Below are positions 35,130 through 44,759 of a stretch of 64,000 bases of DNA, one piece after another (position 1 is the first letter of the stretch; the number at the start of each line of letters is the position of its first letter). The notes under the pieces are model-generated. The model made no database searches and had not been told where the DNA came from. It saw nothing but the letters and a program-made list of their open reading frames with translations. A program made the position numbers and the translations under genes. Source of the DNA: Diogma glabrata (Eukaryota > Arthropoda > Insecta > Diptera > Cylindrotomidae); contig OY856186.1 of NCBI GenBank assembly GCA_963693315.1, forward strand, positions 231,964,392-232,028,391, written 5' to 3'.

Positions 35130-37128
35130 CATTCGCTCGCTGGACATCGTAGCATACGGTTTAACCCTAAAAATTTTATATTATTTAAAGTTAATTTTGC
35201 AAATGTGCTTTTCTTTTTTTATAATAAATTCATTAAAATTATAATTTATCCTGTGAATAATATTTGTTTCTTTATTTTTTTAATTGAAGCCTATATCATT
35301 GGATTTGCACCAGCGATAAATCCAACCACGTTGGGTTGGTTTCGTCCAATATTGCAAAGGAATGCACTGAGCTGTAGATACATCAGACGCACATAGATCA
35401 TCAATCCGGGCATCTGGAAAATTATATCTACCAGTGTTCAACATTCTATTAAATATTATTGTTTTTATCAACAAGCAATACCAAAATTATTATACCATTT
35501 CAATAATATTGATGGGCGTCACCCGGCCATTTCGCCAAAATTTTATCAAGATTAGCAAATTTGCAGCGTCACCCGCCATTTTGAACAAAATTATTATTTG
35601 TTCTAGAACATTTGACTGAAGAAGCAATATCGAATTGGTGTATTATCTAAATTTTGCTGACTATAACAACAAATTTTTAACTTTATTACTGTCAAAGAAC
35701 TTAGTGATTTAACTGCCATAATCAACATTATTTTTAAGTATCTTCTGCCATCTCAAGATACTTTATAATTTGTCATCACGTATTCATCATTATAAAGCAC
35801 ATCAATATATAATTTATCATTAAAAGCAAATGAAGAATATTAATATTAATGCTTTGGAGTATACCATCTAACCACCTTTGATTTTGGGAGTGTTGGATCA
35901 CATCAAAAATTACTAAACACTCAATTATGCATCATTCTATTTATTCAACATATCATCATTGATTGCTACTACGATAAATTTCCAACATTATTACCGTCAG
36001 GAAACTTGGTGATTAAGCTGCTACAATCAACACTATCAGGTGACATTTGATACATCTGTATCAAATATTGTTTTCTTTTCATATATGCATATATTTTGTT
36101 TTTTTTTTCTTAATCATAAGATAATTAATTTTAATCAAATTATATATAGCAAGTTACTTTACGCTGCATATGTTCTGGTTAATCGGCCTTTGATAGTTCA
36201 TCTAGTGAAAATTTTCTTTTCTCTCGAATTGTCAATTTCTCTAACCTGAATTCATAAAGTTTCTAACCTGAATTCATAAAATTTATTTTGATAATACAAT
36301 TAATCAACTGACTCCTGGCTTCAGGATATATTTTTTTTTATATGCAATATTGAATCTGAATAGTTTGTTCATCGCTTGACAAATTTAATAACTGCATCAT
36401 ATATATATATACATATATGTGTGTATATATATGTATATATATATGTGTGTGTATGTATGTGTACTTGTATATCCTTTATAATTTGGAATCTCTATAAGAG
36501 GTTTTTTGTGGTTGGCATTGTTTGCTTACACGCATACATATTCTATATTGATTGAATTTGTACAATTGATTCTGTTGCCACTTCGATCTAAATAATATAT
36601 TCATTATATAATAGTCTCTTTGTAATTGATATCAACATTTTGTAAGTACTAATTGGTCCATACAATTGTATGGGCATATCTCATTTTTGGAAAGGTTCCT
36701 TGACTTATTTTATAAAAGCGATAACTTATTGCGGAAATTGATTTACTTCACATCTTTTATTACTATTGACTAGCTCATCAATTGGTAAATTATTAATTTT
36801 TACGGTTGGTCACCATTTTGTAAAATAACAATTCTTGTATTTTATTTTACATCAATTCAACCACTTGAATCGTTGATTTGATAACTTTGAGTATCGTTTT
36901 TGATACTAACCCTTTAATCAAGATTCTCCGTAGCTCATCTATTTGCACTGGTTGTCAGTTAACACACATTCAAACACACTCCTCTTTTTTTCTTTTGATA
37001 AAAGAATTCTAAGGGCGGTGGATAAAAACCCCTGGTGCACTCGACATTCTTTGCTAAAGAATATTAGAATTAGCACTACGGTCTTTGACAACAATTTTCT
37101 CTACTTCACGGGTTAGTCCGTAGTTATT
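35130..37128 (+). promoter_or_regulatory. LINE 5' UTR with degenerate internal repeats
   Basis: About 2 kb before ORF1 must hold the internal promoter. Two diverged monomers lie about 305 bp apart. AACTTAGTGATTTAACTGC near 35698 corresponds to AACTTGGTGATTAAGCTGC near 36003, with matching CATAATCAACA / ACAATCAACA after and related sequence before. A shorter duplication involves GCGTCACCCG...CCATTTT near 35517 and 35570. An initiator or DPE motif was not pinned down. Short frames here are not supported as genes. Confidence 0.6.
36395..36462. repeat. TA/TG microsatellite in the LINE 5' UTR
   Basis: Alternating TATATA and TGTGTG runs, with TATGTATGTG at the end. Confidence 0.8.
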
Positions 37129-38718
37129 ATGAGTTTGTTTAACAAAGTTAAGATGGATAATACAAATAGGAAAAGCAAAAGGTTAGGTCCATCCTCTAAA
37201 GATAACAAAAGAATTAAATCCAGTCTGATCAAAGATGGCCTGTCGGTATCAAAAACGCTTTCGGATTCTGATAAGGGTGATAATGATATGCCCTCAGATA
37301 TGGACAATGCTTCCATTTCTTCTTATATATCTGAAACCGATGCAAATGCAGACAATTTGGATAAATCGGCGCAAATAACTCCAATAAGTCATTTAATTTC
37401 AAACAACATACTAACTCCAAATCAGGATAACAGTACAACTATACAGGAAAAATCTTCGGATAACATTGTAAATAAATACAAACACGGCGACGTTGGACCT
37501 TACATTCTAGTAATAGAGGGTAATTACATAGACGACTTATCTATGTCTATACACTTAAAAAAATTAAATATAGGCGTAATCCTTGAAGTATTTCAGATTA
37601 GCAGAAATAAAATAAGGGTGAAGACAAGAGACCTAGACACAGCAAACTCACTAATAGACTTTTTTCTTCTCAATCATGAATATAAGGCTTATATTCCAAA
37701 CGCCTTTGTCGAGTCAAAAGGCATAATTAAATATATTTCCATGAATATCAAAATTGACGAATTATGGAAAGAATTAAATCCATTCGATCGAATAGTAAAT
37801 GTAAAAAGGCTTACCAAATGGAACCAAGACACAAAAATGGCTGAAGATACCTCATCCGTTATTGTCACTTTTAGAAAAAATACATTACCTGAACAAATAA
37901 CAATTTCCAGCGTCAAAAGACCCGTTACTCCTTATACCTTAAGACCTCTTCTTTGTTACAAATGTCTCAATTATGGACATACGACAAATAATTGTAGAGG
38001 TAATAATAGGTGTTTCAACTGTTCTAGCTCAGATCATCCAACTAGCACCTGTTCTAATGAAGCCTTCTGCATGCACTGTAAAAAACCATTCAAAACAAAT
38101 CACCTGGATTGTGCAGAATATCAAAGGCAAAAAGAAATTAAAACTTTAATGACAGTTAAAAAAATCTCCTTTAAAGAAGCTAAAGAACAAATAGCTTCTC
38201 CAATATTCAAATATAGCCCTGAACAATTCCCGATGCTACCCCCGGCTCCTTCTATTAGGAAAATTGACAACTCAACACCTCTACAAAATCAACCTGATAA
38301 ACAAAAAACAATGTTATCCTTATTAATAAAAGAAAACGACAAATTAAAGAAAAATAATGAAAATTTGATCAAACATCAAAATGAATACAAAGTAGTGTTA
38401 TCAGAATTGAACGAATTCAAAGAGTACATTAAGAAGGAAAATAAAAAACTAAGGTCCGAGATTGATGATATCAAGAATGGACAAATAGAGCTCTTGTTAT
38501 TGGTCAAAGACACTGTTAAAATAGGTGAAAATATATCTAAATCAGATGACGACAATGTAAATAAGGATCATGAGATTATTAACCTCAACATAAATCTAAA
38601 AAAAATGGTCACAGTGTTGTCATCTTATACAAAAAACTCAGTAGACAACATAGTTGGTAATGACTTGGATCCTTCTAACTCCAAAGTCTTTTCTGACAAC
38701 AATCCTGCAGATCTCTGA
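37129..38718 (+). CDS. LINE ORF1, Gag-like nucleic-acid-binding protein
   Basis: A 529-residue protein, the RNA-binding partner expected to package the retrotransposon RNA. The N-terminal about 110 residues are polar and charged. Residues about 120-265 form a compact region (GPYILVIEGN ... IRVKTRDLDTANSL) like the pre-knuckle RRM-type region of I-element Gag. Three cysteine knuckles follow: C276-C279-H284-C289, C295-C298-H303-C308 and an atypical C314-C317-H325-C328. Residues about 395-465 are a lysine/glutamate-rich coiled coil (KENDKLKKNNENLIKHQNEY...). The ATG at 37129 is the first in frame; a second Met at residue 9 is possible. It is intact, without internal stops. It lies 112 bp before the next ATG (38830). 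Confidence 0.9.
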   Translation: MSLFNKVKMDNTNRKSKRLGPSSKDNKRIKSSLIKDGLSVSKTLSDSDKGDNDMPSDMDNASISSYISETDANADNLDKSAQITPISHLISNNILTPNQDNSTTIQEKSSDNIVNKYKHGDVGPYILVIEGNYIDDLSMSIHLKKLNIGVILEVFQISRNKIRVKTRDLDTANSLIDFFLLNHEYKAYIPNAFVESKGIIKYISMNIKIDELWKELNPFDRIVNVKRLTKWNQDTKMAEDTSSVIVTFRKNTLPEQITISSVKRPVTPYTLRPLLCYKCLNYGHTTNNCRGNNRCFNCSSSDHPTSTCSNEAFCMHCKKPFKTNHLDCAEYQRQKEIKTLMTVKKISFKEAKEQIASPIFKYSPEQFPMLPPAPSIRKIDNSTPLQNQPDKQKTMLSLLIKENDKLKKNNENLIKHQNEYKVVLSELNEFKEYIKKENKKLRSEIDDIKNGQIELLLLVKDTVKIGENISKSDDDNVNKDHEIINLNINLKKMVTVLSSYTKNSVDNIVGNDLDPSNSKVFSDNNPADL

Positions 38719-38829
38719 GATTACGGGATAAAAGAAATCCCTCCTTCATTATCCAATAATTGTTCAAATGAATTATATTCTTATTGTGTATTTAATATCA
38801 TTGACTTCTTGGTAAATCTTATACATGAA

Positions 38830-39990
38830 ATGAAATATTCTGCTCCGCTTTATGAATCTTACAATGGCAATGGTGATGAAAATAAATCATCTGTACATAA
38901 ATGCACACCATTCCTTAATATGAATTCATTCTTTTTTCATAAAGCACTGAAGTGTGATGCAACATACTTATGCTCATGGATTTTTTTGAAATTCACTCTC
39001 TATGGGCTACATTGCACTAATTATATATTTATTTACCTATATTTACTCAATGCCTTGTCAAGGATAAACGAATTCTCCAACACTGCCCCGCTTTATGAAT
39101 TTTATAATGGCAATGGTGATGAAAATGAATCATCTGCATACAAATGCACTTCATTCCTTAACATGAATTCTTTCCTCTTTTGCAAGGCACTGATATGTAA
39201 CACAACAAACTTATGCTCATGGACTTTTTTAAAATTCACACTCTATGGGCTGCTTTGTACTAATTACATATTTGTTTACTTGTATTTAATTAATACCTCG
39301 TTGAGGATAAATGAATTTTCCAACATCTCTTATCCATCTTTCTTATTGAAATTGTTAGCACTCAATACCAATTATTTTACTGAAATAAGTTTTAAAGCAA
39401 TCAACCACTCAATAATTGCAATTTACATGTGGTCTGTTATAATAAATTTTACTCTATATCCTTTTACATTGATTTTTTTACTTTATTACAATTCTCTTAG
39501 CTATCCAATGAACCAACAAAGACTTAAGAAAAGTAATTGTGGTTTCAATAACGATCACAATAACCGTATATGTGCTGTCTCAGTCACTAATTTCGCAACG
39601 TGGACATTTGACTCAACCAAATTTTTACGTTCGAAACTAAGGGACGTAGATCGTAAAAGGATCACTTATTGTCATTGCGATCTAGCTCTATACCTTATCT
39701 GCCACATAATCTGTACATTGGATCTTTCACTTTTATACATTATTTTCTCCATAATGACCTCTCTTCATGTTAATTTAGCGTTAATAATGATCCATAAATT
39801 ACTCTGGGTTGACTTATTTTTATCTTTCTACACTTATTTAGTTCCGCAAAATCACTTGAGCACTTACTCTTTTGATAGTTCCTGCGATATACGAAATTGC
39901 TCCAGTCGATCACGCCCATGCGTAACCAATGGGAATTTACCTAATTATTTATTCCTACATGCCTCTAAAAATTCTCCAAATAAACATTAG
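38830..39990 (+). CDS. middle ORF of the LINE, hydrophobic, with internal duplication
   Basis: A 387-codon open frame from ATG 38830, between ORF1 and ORF2, overlapping the start of ORF2 by 62 bases in another frame. It contains two tandem 81-residue repeats (each with LYE.YNGNGDEN, CT.FLNMNSF and FTLYGL.CTNYIF.YLYL), followed by a unique part with several hydrophobic stretches (FTLYPFTLIFLLYY, DLSLLYIIFSIMTSL, LLWVDLFLSFYTYLV). That would suit a multi-span membrane protein. Counted by eye, the two repeats differ in about 32 codons, of which about 14 are silent, with no stop or frameshift. That mildly favours coding. Such an ORF is not standard for this LINE type. AT-rich sequence also favours hydrophobic chance frames, so a non-coding spacer remains possible. 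Confidence 0.5.
   Translation: MKYSAPLYESYNGNGDENKSSVHKCTPFLNMNSFFFHKALKCDATYLCSWIFLKFTLYGLHCTNYIFIYLYLLNALSRINEFSNTAPLYEFYNGNGDENESSAYKCTSFLNMNSFLFCKALICNTTNLCSWTFLKFTLYGLLCTNYIFVYLYLINTSLRINEFSNISYPSFLLKLLALNTNYFTEISFKAINHSIIAIYMWSVIINFTLYPFTLIFLLYYNSLSYPMNQQRLKKSNCGFNNDHNNRICAVSVTNFATWTFDSTKFLRSKLRDVDRKRITYCHCDLALYLICHIICTLDLSLLYIIFSIMTSLHVNLALIMIHKLLWVDLFLSFYTYLVPQNHLSTYSFDSSCDIRNCSSRSRPCVTNGNLPNYLFLHASKNSPNKH
38833..39318 (+). repeat. 243-bp tandem duplication inside the middle ORF
   Basis: CCGCTTTATGAAT at 38845 recurs at 39088, so the period is 243 bp, exactly 81 codons. The two units are alignable throughout without gaps and end in AGGATAAACGAATTCTCC / AGGATAAATGAATTTTCC. Confidence 0.88.
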
Positions 39991-42900
39991 AAGCCTTAAA
40001 AAGAATAAATCAGAACTGGAACACTTTTTGTTGCTGGAAAACATAGACATCGCACTCATTTCCGAAACTTGGTCTAAACCTCAGGATGTATACAAACTGC
40101 ATAATTATGTTACCTATCTAAAACATAGAGATGATGGTTATGGAGGAGTTGGGATTATTGTTAGGAACAATTTAATTGTTAAGGAGACTAACTATCATTG
40201 GAACTTAGGTCCTTTGGAAGTTATGAATGTCGTAATTTGTGATAGTGATGAGATATCCTTTTCCTTGACGGTACTTTATGCCCCACCAAGTATTAATCCA
40301 CAGATACTTAAATCAAACTTTAATCTATTATTATCTAGTTTAAAAGATATAAAAAATTCCATAATATTGGGTGACATAAACGCTCATCATCACTTGTGGG
40401 AAAACTCTAGCAACCCCGATCACAAGGGAAAAATTATCGCAGAAATTATTAGTAACTCAAACTTTATCATACTCAACAATGGGGATCACACTAGGTTGGG
40501 AAGCATGGGACACTCCTCTGCCATCGATATATCTCTGATCTCTAATGATTTGATAAACAAGTTTACATGGGAAATTATATATAATAATATTGGCACTTCT
40601 GACCATTTACCAGTTTTATTGAATTATACCGATAAATTTGTCAACCCTCCTCACTACAGAAAAAAATTAAATTACGTCAAAATTTTTAAAGACATTTCTG
40701 ATCTAAACCCTGACCACACTATTGATCTAGAAGATTACGAATCAGATTTGGAAAATATTATTAAGAACAACTCTATTCTGATTCAAAAGAACAACAAATA
40801 CAAACCCAAACCATGGTGGAATCACACCATAAATAACTTGTGGCTGATCAAGAAGGGTAAATTGAGACTTTATAATAAATATCCTGGAGAATTTACTTAC
40901 TTTCAATTAAAAAAAGCTACGTGCAGACTAAAAAGGGAGATAAAAAAAGAGAAAAAGATCGCATGGAATCTATTCATTAATAGCATAGACCCCAACTCAA
41001 GTTCTAGATCAATTTGGAGAAAGATAGGTTGCTTTTTTAACAAAAACACTAACTCCAACATATTTGACATCAAAGCTAACGTCGAAAAATTTCTGAATAT
41101 ATACTTTATTAATCATCCGGTTGACATTGATACTAACTATACCCCTCATGTATCCTTATACATTGACGAATTCAACACAGAGGAAATTAGTAATACAATT
41201 AAGAAAGTTAAGAACACTCTCCCAGGTTCTGATCAGATCTCATACAGAATCCTAAAAAAACTAGATGACAATTATATTCGTAAATTAAAAGATCACTTCA
41301 ACAATGCGTGGTATAAACAATCATTTCCTTCAAATTGGAAAATCTCTACAGTTATTCCTATTCCTAAACCTAACAAAAACCATTCCGATGCAGAAAATTA
41401 TCGCCCTATATCTCTACTTCCAACTCTATACAAAATCATGGCTAAATTGGTTATAAACAGGGTCAATGACCACATTTCTAAAAATAACTTATTACCTGAA
41501 CTATCATTTGGATTTAGAAAGAACAGGTCCTCTAGAGACTTGGTCTTTTGTTTGCTTAACAAACTAAGATGCTTTATCGACAAAAAATTTTGTGTCTTTT
41601 TGATCAGCCTTGATATCAAAGGAGCTTTTGACAATGTTAATGTAGACATATTAATTGGAATCATGAAAGAAATTAATATTCCTATTCAGTACATAAACTG
41701 GATACAAGATAGACTCATCAACAGAAAGGTCATTTTTAGAGACAATTCTTTCAAGATTCAAAAAATTGTAAACACTGGTGTCCCACAGGGTGATCCCATG
41801 AGTCCCACCCTCTTCAATATTTATACCCATATACTACATGCCTGCTCGGATGAAAACATCAGTATTTTTCAATATGCTGATGATTTTTTCTTTGTGGTGG
41901 GAGATTTCAATTGTTCGATGGCTGAAAGAAGGGCAAACAAATTTCTAAACTCATTTAATGATAAATTAAAAACTTTAAAACTGCAACTTAGCATACCCAA
42001 ATCTAACTATATTTATATACATAACCACAAACGCCATTTACCATCTACGAAGTTGATGATCAATAATGAAATCATAAAAAAGGTTAACCTACTTAGAATT
42101 TTAGGATTTTACTTTGATAGTAAACTTAACTTTGTACAGCATCATAAATTACTAAAAGAAAAATGCAACTCTATCTGTAATGTATTAAAAATATTTGCTT
42201 GCAAAAAGTATGGCGCTCACCCGTCAACCCTTATAAATCTGCACAAGGGTCTTATAATTAATAGAATTTTGTATAGCGCCTTTATTTCATCTACTAAAAA
42301 TCATTTTGAGTTGCTTCAAATAATAATTAACGGTGGGCTAAGAATTTGTTTAGGGCTTTTAAATAGTACTCCTATCTCTGCAATAATTGCAGAAGCAGGG
42401 GATCTACCTGTAAATTTAAAGGTGGAGGGATACATATTTAAATATATTTTGAATCAAATCTACAATTATACTCACATTGGCCGTCTAATAACATCCGATT
42501 GTCACATCAAATTCTTTACATATATGTACAATAAATACAGATCTCATATTAACAAAACTCCCTCTTCACCGATCAGCATGTCGGAAGATTCTTCAATATT
42601 GGATCAAAGTTTAATTATTGACACTCATCTCTATAATGTTTTTTCTAAAAAAGACACATGGGACTTGCTACACAAGAACAAAATCTGCTTAGACTATATA
42701 AACGGTTTGACTCAAATAGATTGCTGCTACACTGATGGGTCAATTAGTGAAACGGGAAGGGGAATTGGGGTATACAATGACTATGATTCTTCCACTTTCT
42801 CATTACTAATTATAGAAGAGATTTCAATTAAATCCCTAGAGATTGTGGCCATCATGGAAGCCATCAAAATGGCGATAAATTCTAACATATCCTCTCTTGT

Positions 42901-43555
42901 TGTTTTTACGGATTCTCTCAGCTCCTGCAAATCCCTTTTGAACTGTTCCGACTCAAAACATAAATATTACGAGAAGCTAATTATAAATTTAATCACATTT
43001 AACAACCTTAAGGTTAGAATAGTTTGGATCCCTAGTCATTCCAGCATACCCGGTAATGATAAAGCAGACGAAGCGGCCAAACTAGGGTCTACCTCAGTTA
43101 ATAGATTACATATCAAAGTTCCTCCTGACGAATTAAACAAGATCTTCATCAATGTTCTATACTCTCAATGGCAAGCAAAATTCATAGAAACAACAATAAT
43201 AAAAGGTACCACCCATCGTACGAATATAAACAGCTTAATAAAAAAAAAACCTTGGTTTCATAAACTCAAGTTGGATGCCTTTACAATTAAACTGATTAAT
43301 AGACTTAGAACAGGTCACTGTTATGATAAAAAGTATTTCAAACTCATCAAAGTCATTGATGACGACAAATGTAATGTGTGCAACGTCACGGATAATGCCT
43401 CCCACATCCTACTGGATTGCTCTAAATTTTCCTCGTTCAGATTCAAATATCCCACCTTGATGAAACATAAATTAAATGAAATATTTTCTAATAATAAAAT
43501 TCCACATTTAATGGAAATAGTCAATTTCCTCAAGGAAATTAAAGAAGAGTTTTGA
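39929..43555 (+). CDS. LINE ORF2: endonuclease, reverse transcriptase, RNase H
   Basis: A 1208-residue polyprotein for target-primed reverse transcription. The AP-type endonuclease spans residues 1-230: LQINIRSLKKN, LISETW, ILGDINAHHHLW and SDHLPVLL carry the expected Asn, Glu, Asp/Asn and Asp-His. RT (about 450-760): NYRPISLLPTLYK, FGFRKNRSS, motif A LDIKGAFD (about 560), motif B GVPQGDPMSPTLF, motif C FQYADDF (about 647). RNase H (about 930-1055): CYTDGS, SLEIVAIMEA, VVFTDSLSS and WIPSHSSIPGNDKADE give the D-E-D-H/D set. The C-terminal zinc motif is CNVCNVTDNASHILLDC. All catalytic residues I can see are present, and the frame is uninterrupted. The upstream Met at 39929 overlaps the middle ORF; the Met at 39959 (MPLKILQ) is equally plausible. 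Confidence 0.95.
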   Translation: MGIYLIIYSYMPLKILQINIRSLKKNKSELEHFLLLENIDIALISETWSKPQDVYKLHNYVTYLKHRDDGYGGVGIIVRNNLIVKETNYHWNLGPLEVMNVVICDSDEISFSLTVLYAPPSINPQILKSNFNLLLSSLKDIKNSIILGDINAHHHLWENSSNPDHKGKIIAEIISNSNFIILNNGDHTRLGSMGHSSAIDISLISNDLINKFTWEIIYNNIGTSDHLPVLLNYTDKFVNPPHYRKKLNYVKIFKDISDLNPDHTIDLEDYESDLENIIKNNSILIQKNNKYKPKPWWNHTINNLWLIKKGKLRLYNKYPGEFTYFQLKKATCRLKREIKKEKKIAWNLFINSIDPNSSSRSIWRKIGCFFNKNTNSNIFDIKANVEKFLNIYFINHPVDIDTNYTPHVSLYIDEFNTEEISNTIKKVKNTLPGSDQISYRILKKLDDNYIRKLKDHFNNAWYKQSFPSNWKISTVIPIPKPNKNHSDAENYRPISLLPTLYKIMAKLVINRVNDHISKNNLLPELSFGFRKNRSSRDLVFCLLNKLRCFIDKKFCVFLISLDIKGAFDNVNVDILIGIMKEINIPIQYINWIQDRLINRKVIFRDNSFKIQKIVNTGVPQGDPMSPTLFNIYTHILHACSDENISIFQYADDFFFVVGDFNCSMAERRANKFLNSFNDKLKTLKLQLSIPKSNYIYIHNHKRHLPSTKLMINNEIIKKVNLLRILGFYFDSKLNFVQHHKLLKEKCNSICNVLKIFACKKYGAHPSTLINLHKGLIINRILYSAFISSTKNHFELLQIIINGGLRICLGLLNSTPISAIIAEAGDLPVNLKVEGYIFKYILNQIYNYTHIGRLITSDCHIKFFTYMYNKYRSHINKTPSSPISMSEDSSILDQSLIIDTHLYNVFSKKDTWDLLHKNKICLDYINGLTQIDCCYTDGSISETGRGIGVYNDYDSSTFSLLIIEEISIKSLEIVAIMEAIKMAINSNISSLVVFTDSLSSCKSLLNCSDSKHKYYEKLIINLITFNNLKVRIVWIPSHSSIPGNDKADEAAKLGSTSVNRLHIKVPPDELNKIFINVLYSQWQAKFIETTIIKGTTHRTNINSLIKKKPWFHKLKLDAFTIKLINRLRTGHCYDKKYFKLIKVIDDDKCNVCNVTDNASHILLDCSKFSSFRFKYPTLMKHKLNEIFSNNKIPHLMEIVNFLKEIKEEF

Positions 43556-44610
43556 AATTTGTATTCTACTCTAAAGCTCTATTTGCTTAAAAGTTGTATT
43601 TATCCTTAATCCAGGCCGTTAGTTGTAAGAAGGTGGTCTACGCTAAATATTGAATGAACATATACTGGTGGTCGATTGGTCATGGATATGTGCAGCGTGA
43701 ATTAAGGACAATCATTGAGATGATTGATCATCTATTTGAATGTTAGTTGCAATTTTAAATACATGAATTTCCTCAATTATTGGTTGCATAAGTAAATAAT
43801 ACTACAATTGTAGTCGCCTTATTATTGATAGCTAAAAATTAAAATTGGTTTATATAATGTTTAAAAAAAATTAAATTGATTTCATAGTTTTAATCATAAA
43901 TGTACTCACTTTACTTGATAATTCACTTAATGTATAACTAATATTAACTACTGTATACATAAACAATAACTTAAGTTTTATTTATACGATCAAACGGATA
44001 TATTAATTAATTGTTCTTATAATTCTCAATAATTTTAATCTAAATAAGGAACATATTTCATGTAGTATTTGCATTAGAAACATCATTTGTTGTTGTTATT
44101 AACATATTTTAAAAATCTTATCAAGGTATATTATATCTAATTATTGTAACATAGTAATAGTAACTGCTCGGTTGTATCGTGGGGTGTTACACAAAGTATG
44201 GAACTCTTCTAACAATGTCGGAATGACAGATACAACTCATTTTATATGTTTTGGTCTTGCGCATTACGACATTGGAGGACATGTTTCACAGTTTGTTTGA
44301 CAGGTCATCACGATACAGTCGAATCCGTCCTACACAGGACTAATTTACATTGTATAATTTTCAATATAATATATAATGCCCGATTATAGGCGGACAGCTT
44401 CTGACTGTTTTCAGTCTCGGATTAAGAACATCGGTAACCACTTGTCTAATTTTCAAGTAAGGTGTACCGAATTCTTATTTGGTCATAGAGACACAGCCAG
44501 AATATGCCCACCTATAGATCGGGAGACCTAAAATGTAACCCATTGGCGATATGGGCTCACGCCTTAGCCAACTAATATAAAATAAAAAAAAAAAAAAAAA
44601 AAAAAAAAAA
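43556..44610 (+). other. LINE 3' UTR and poly(A) tail
   Basis: About 1 kb without a frame, ending ACTAATATAAAATAAA and then 27 consecutive A at 44584-44610. The long unbroken A tail is a sign of recent insertion. Confidence 0.85.
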
Positions 44611-44759
44611 CATTATGACACAGAATTAACATTGAAATTAAAATTAAACATTGATTATGAAAATGCTACACGGAGGTTAATGATCTTTTGTAAACGTAAT
44701 AATTATTTTTATTTTTATTGATCTCTACTTGTGTTGTTCTCTCTTCGATTTTTGTTTTC

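Larger units (their letters stand above)
35130..44610 (+). mobile_element. full-length LINE (I/LOA-like, with RNase H) inserted in the PLE arm
   Basis: The target duplication CATTATGAC lies at 35121-35129 and 44611-44619. The uninterrupted target is readable in the other Penelope arm (complement near 49213-49225). The element runs from CATTCGCTCGCTGG to a poly(A) tail of 27 A at 44584-44610. Order: 2.0-kb 5' UTR, ORF1 (zinc knuckles), a middle ORF, ORF2 (AP endonuclease, RT, RNase H, CCHC) and a 1.0-kb 3' UTR. Both main ORFs are open. Possession of RNase H and a three-knuckle Gag-like ORF1 fits the I or LOA groups rather than Jockey/CR1; poly(A) rather than TAA repeats speaks against a classic I element. 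The clade remains open. Confidence 0.93.

Noticed and set aside
35205..36249. Short frames in the LINE 5' UTR
   Set aside because: All under 70 codons, hydrophobic from AT-rich sequence, and located in an untranslated leader.
43600..44577. Possible tRNA- or snRNA-like segment in the LINE 3' UTR
   Set aside because: GC-richer blocks were scanned by eye, but no cloverleaf or A/B box arrangement could be supported.
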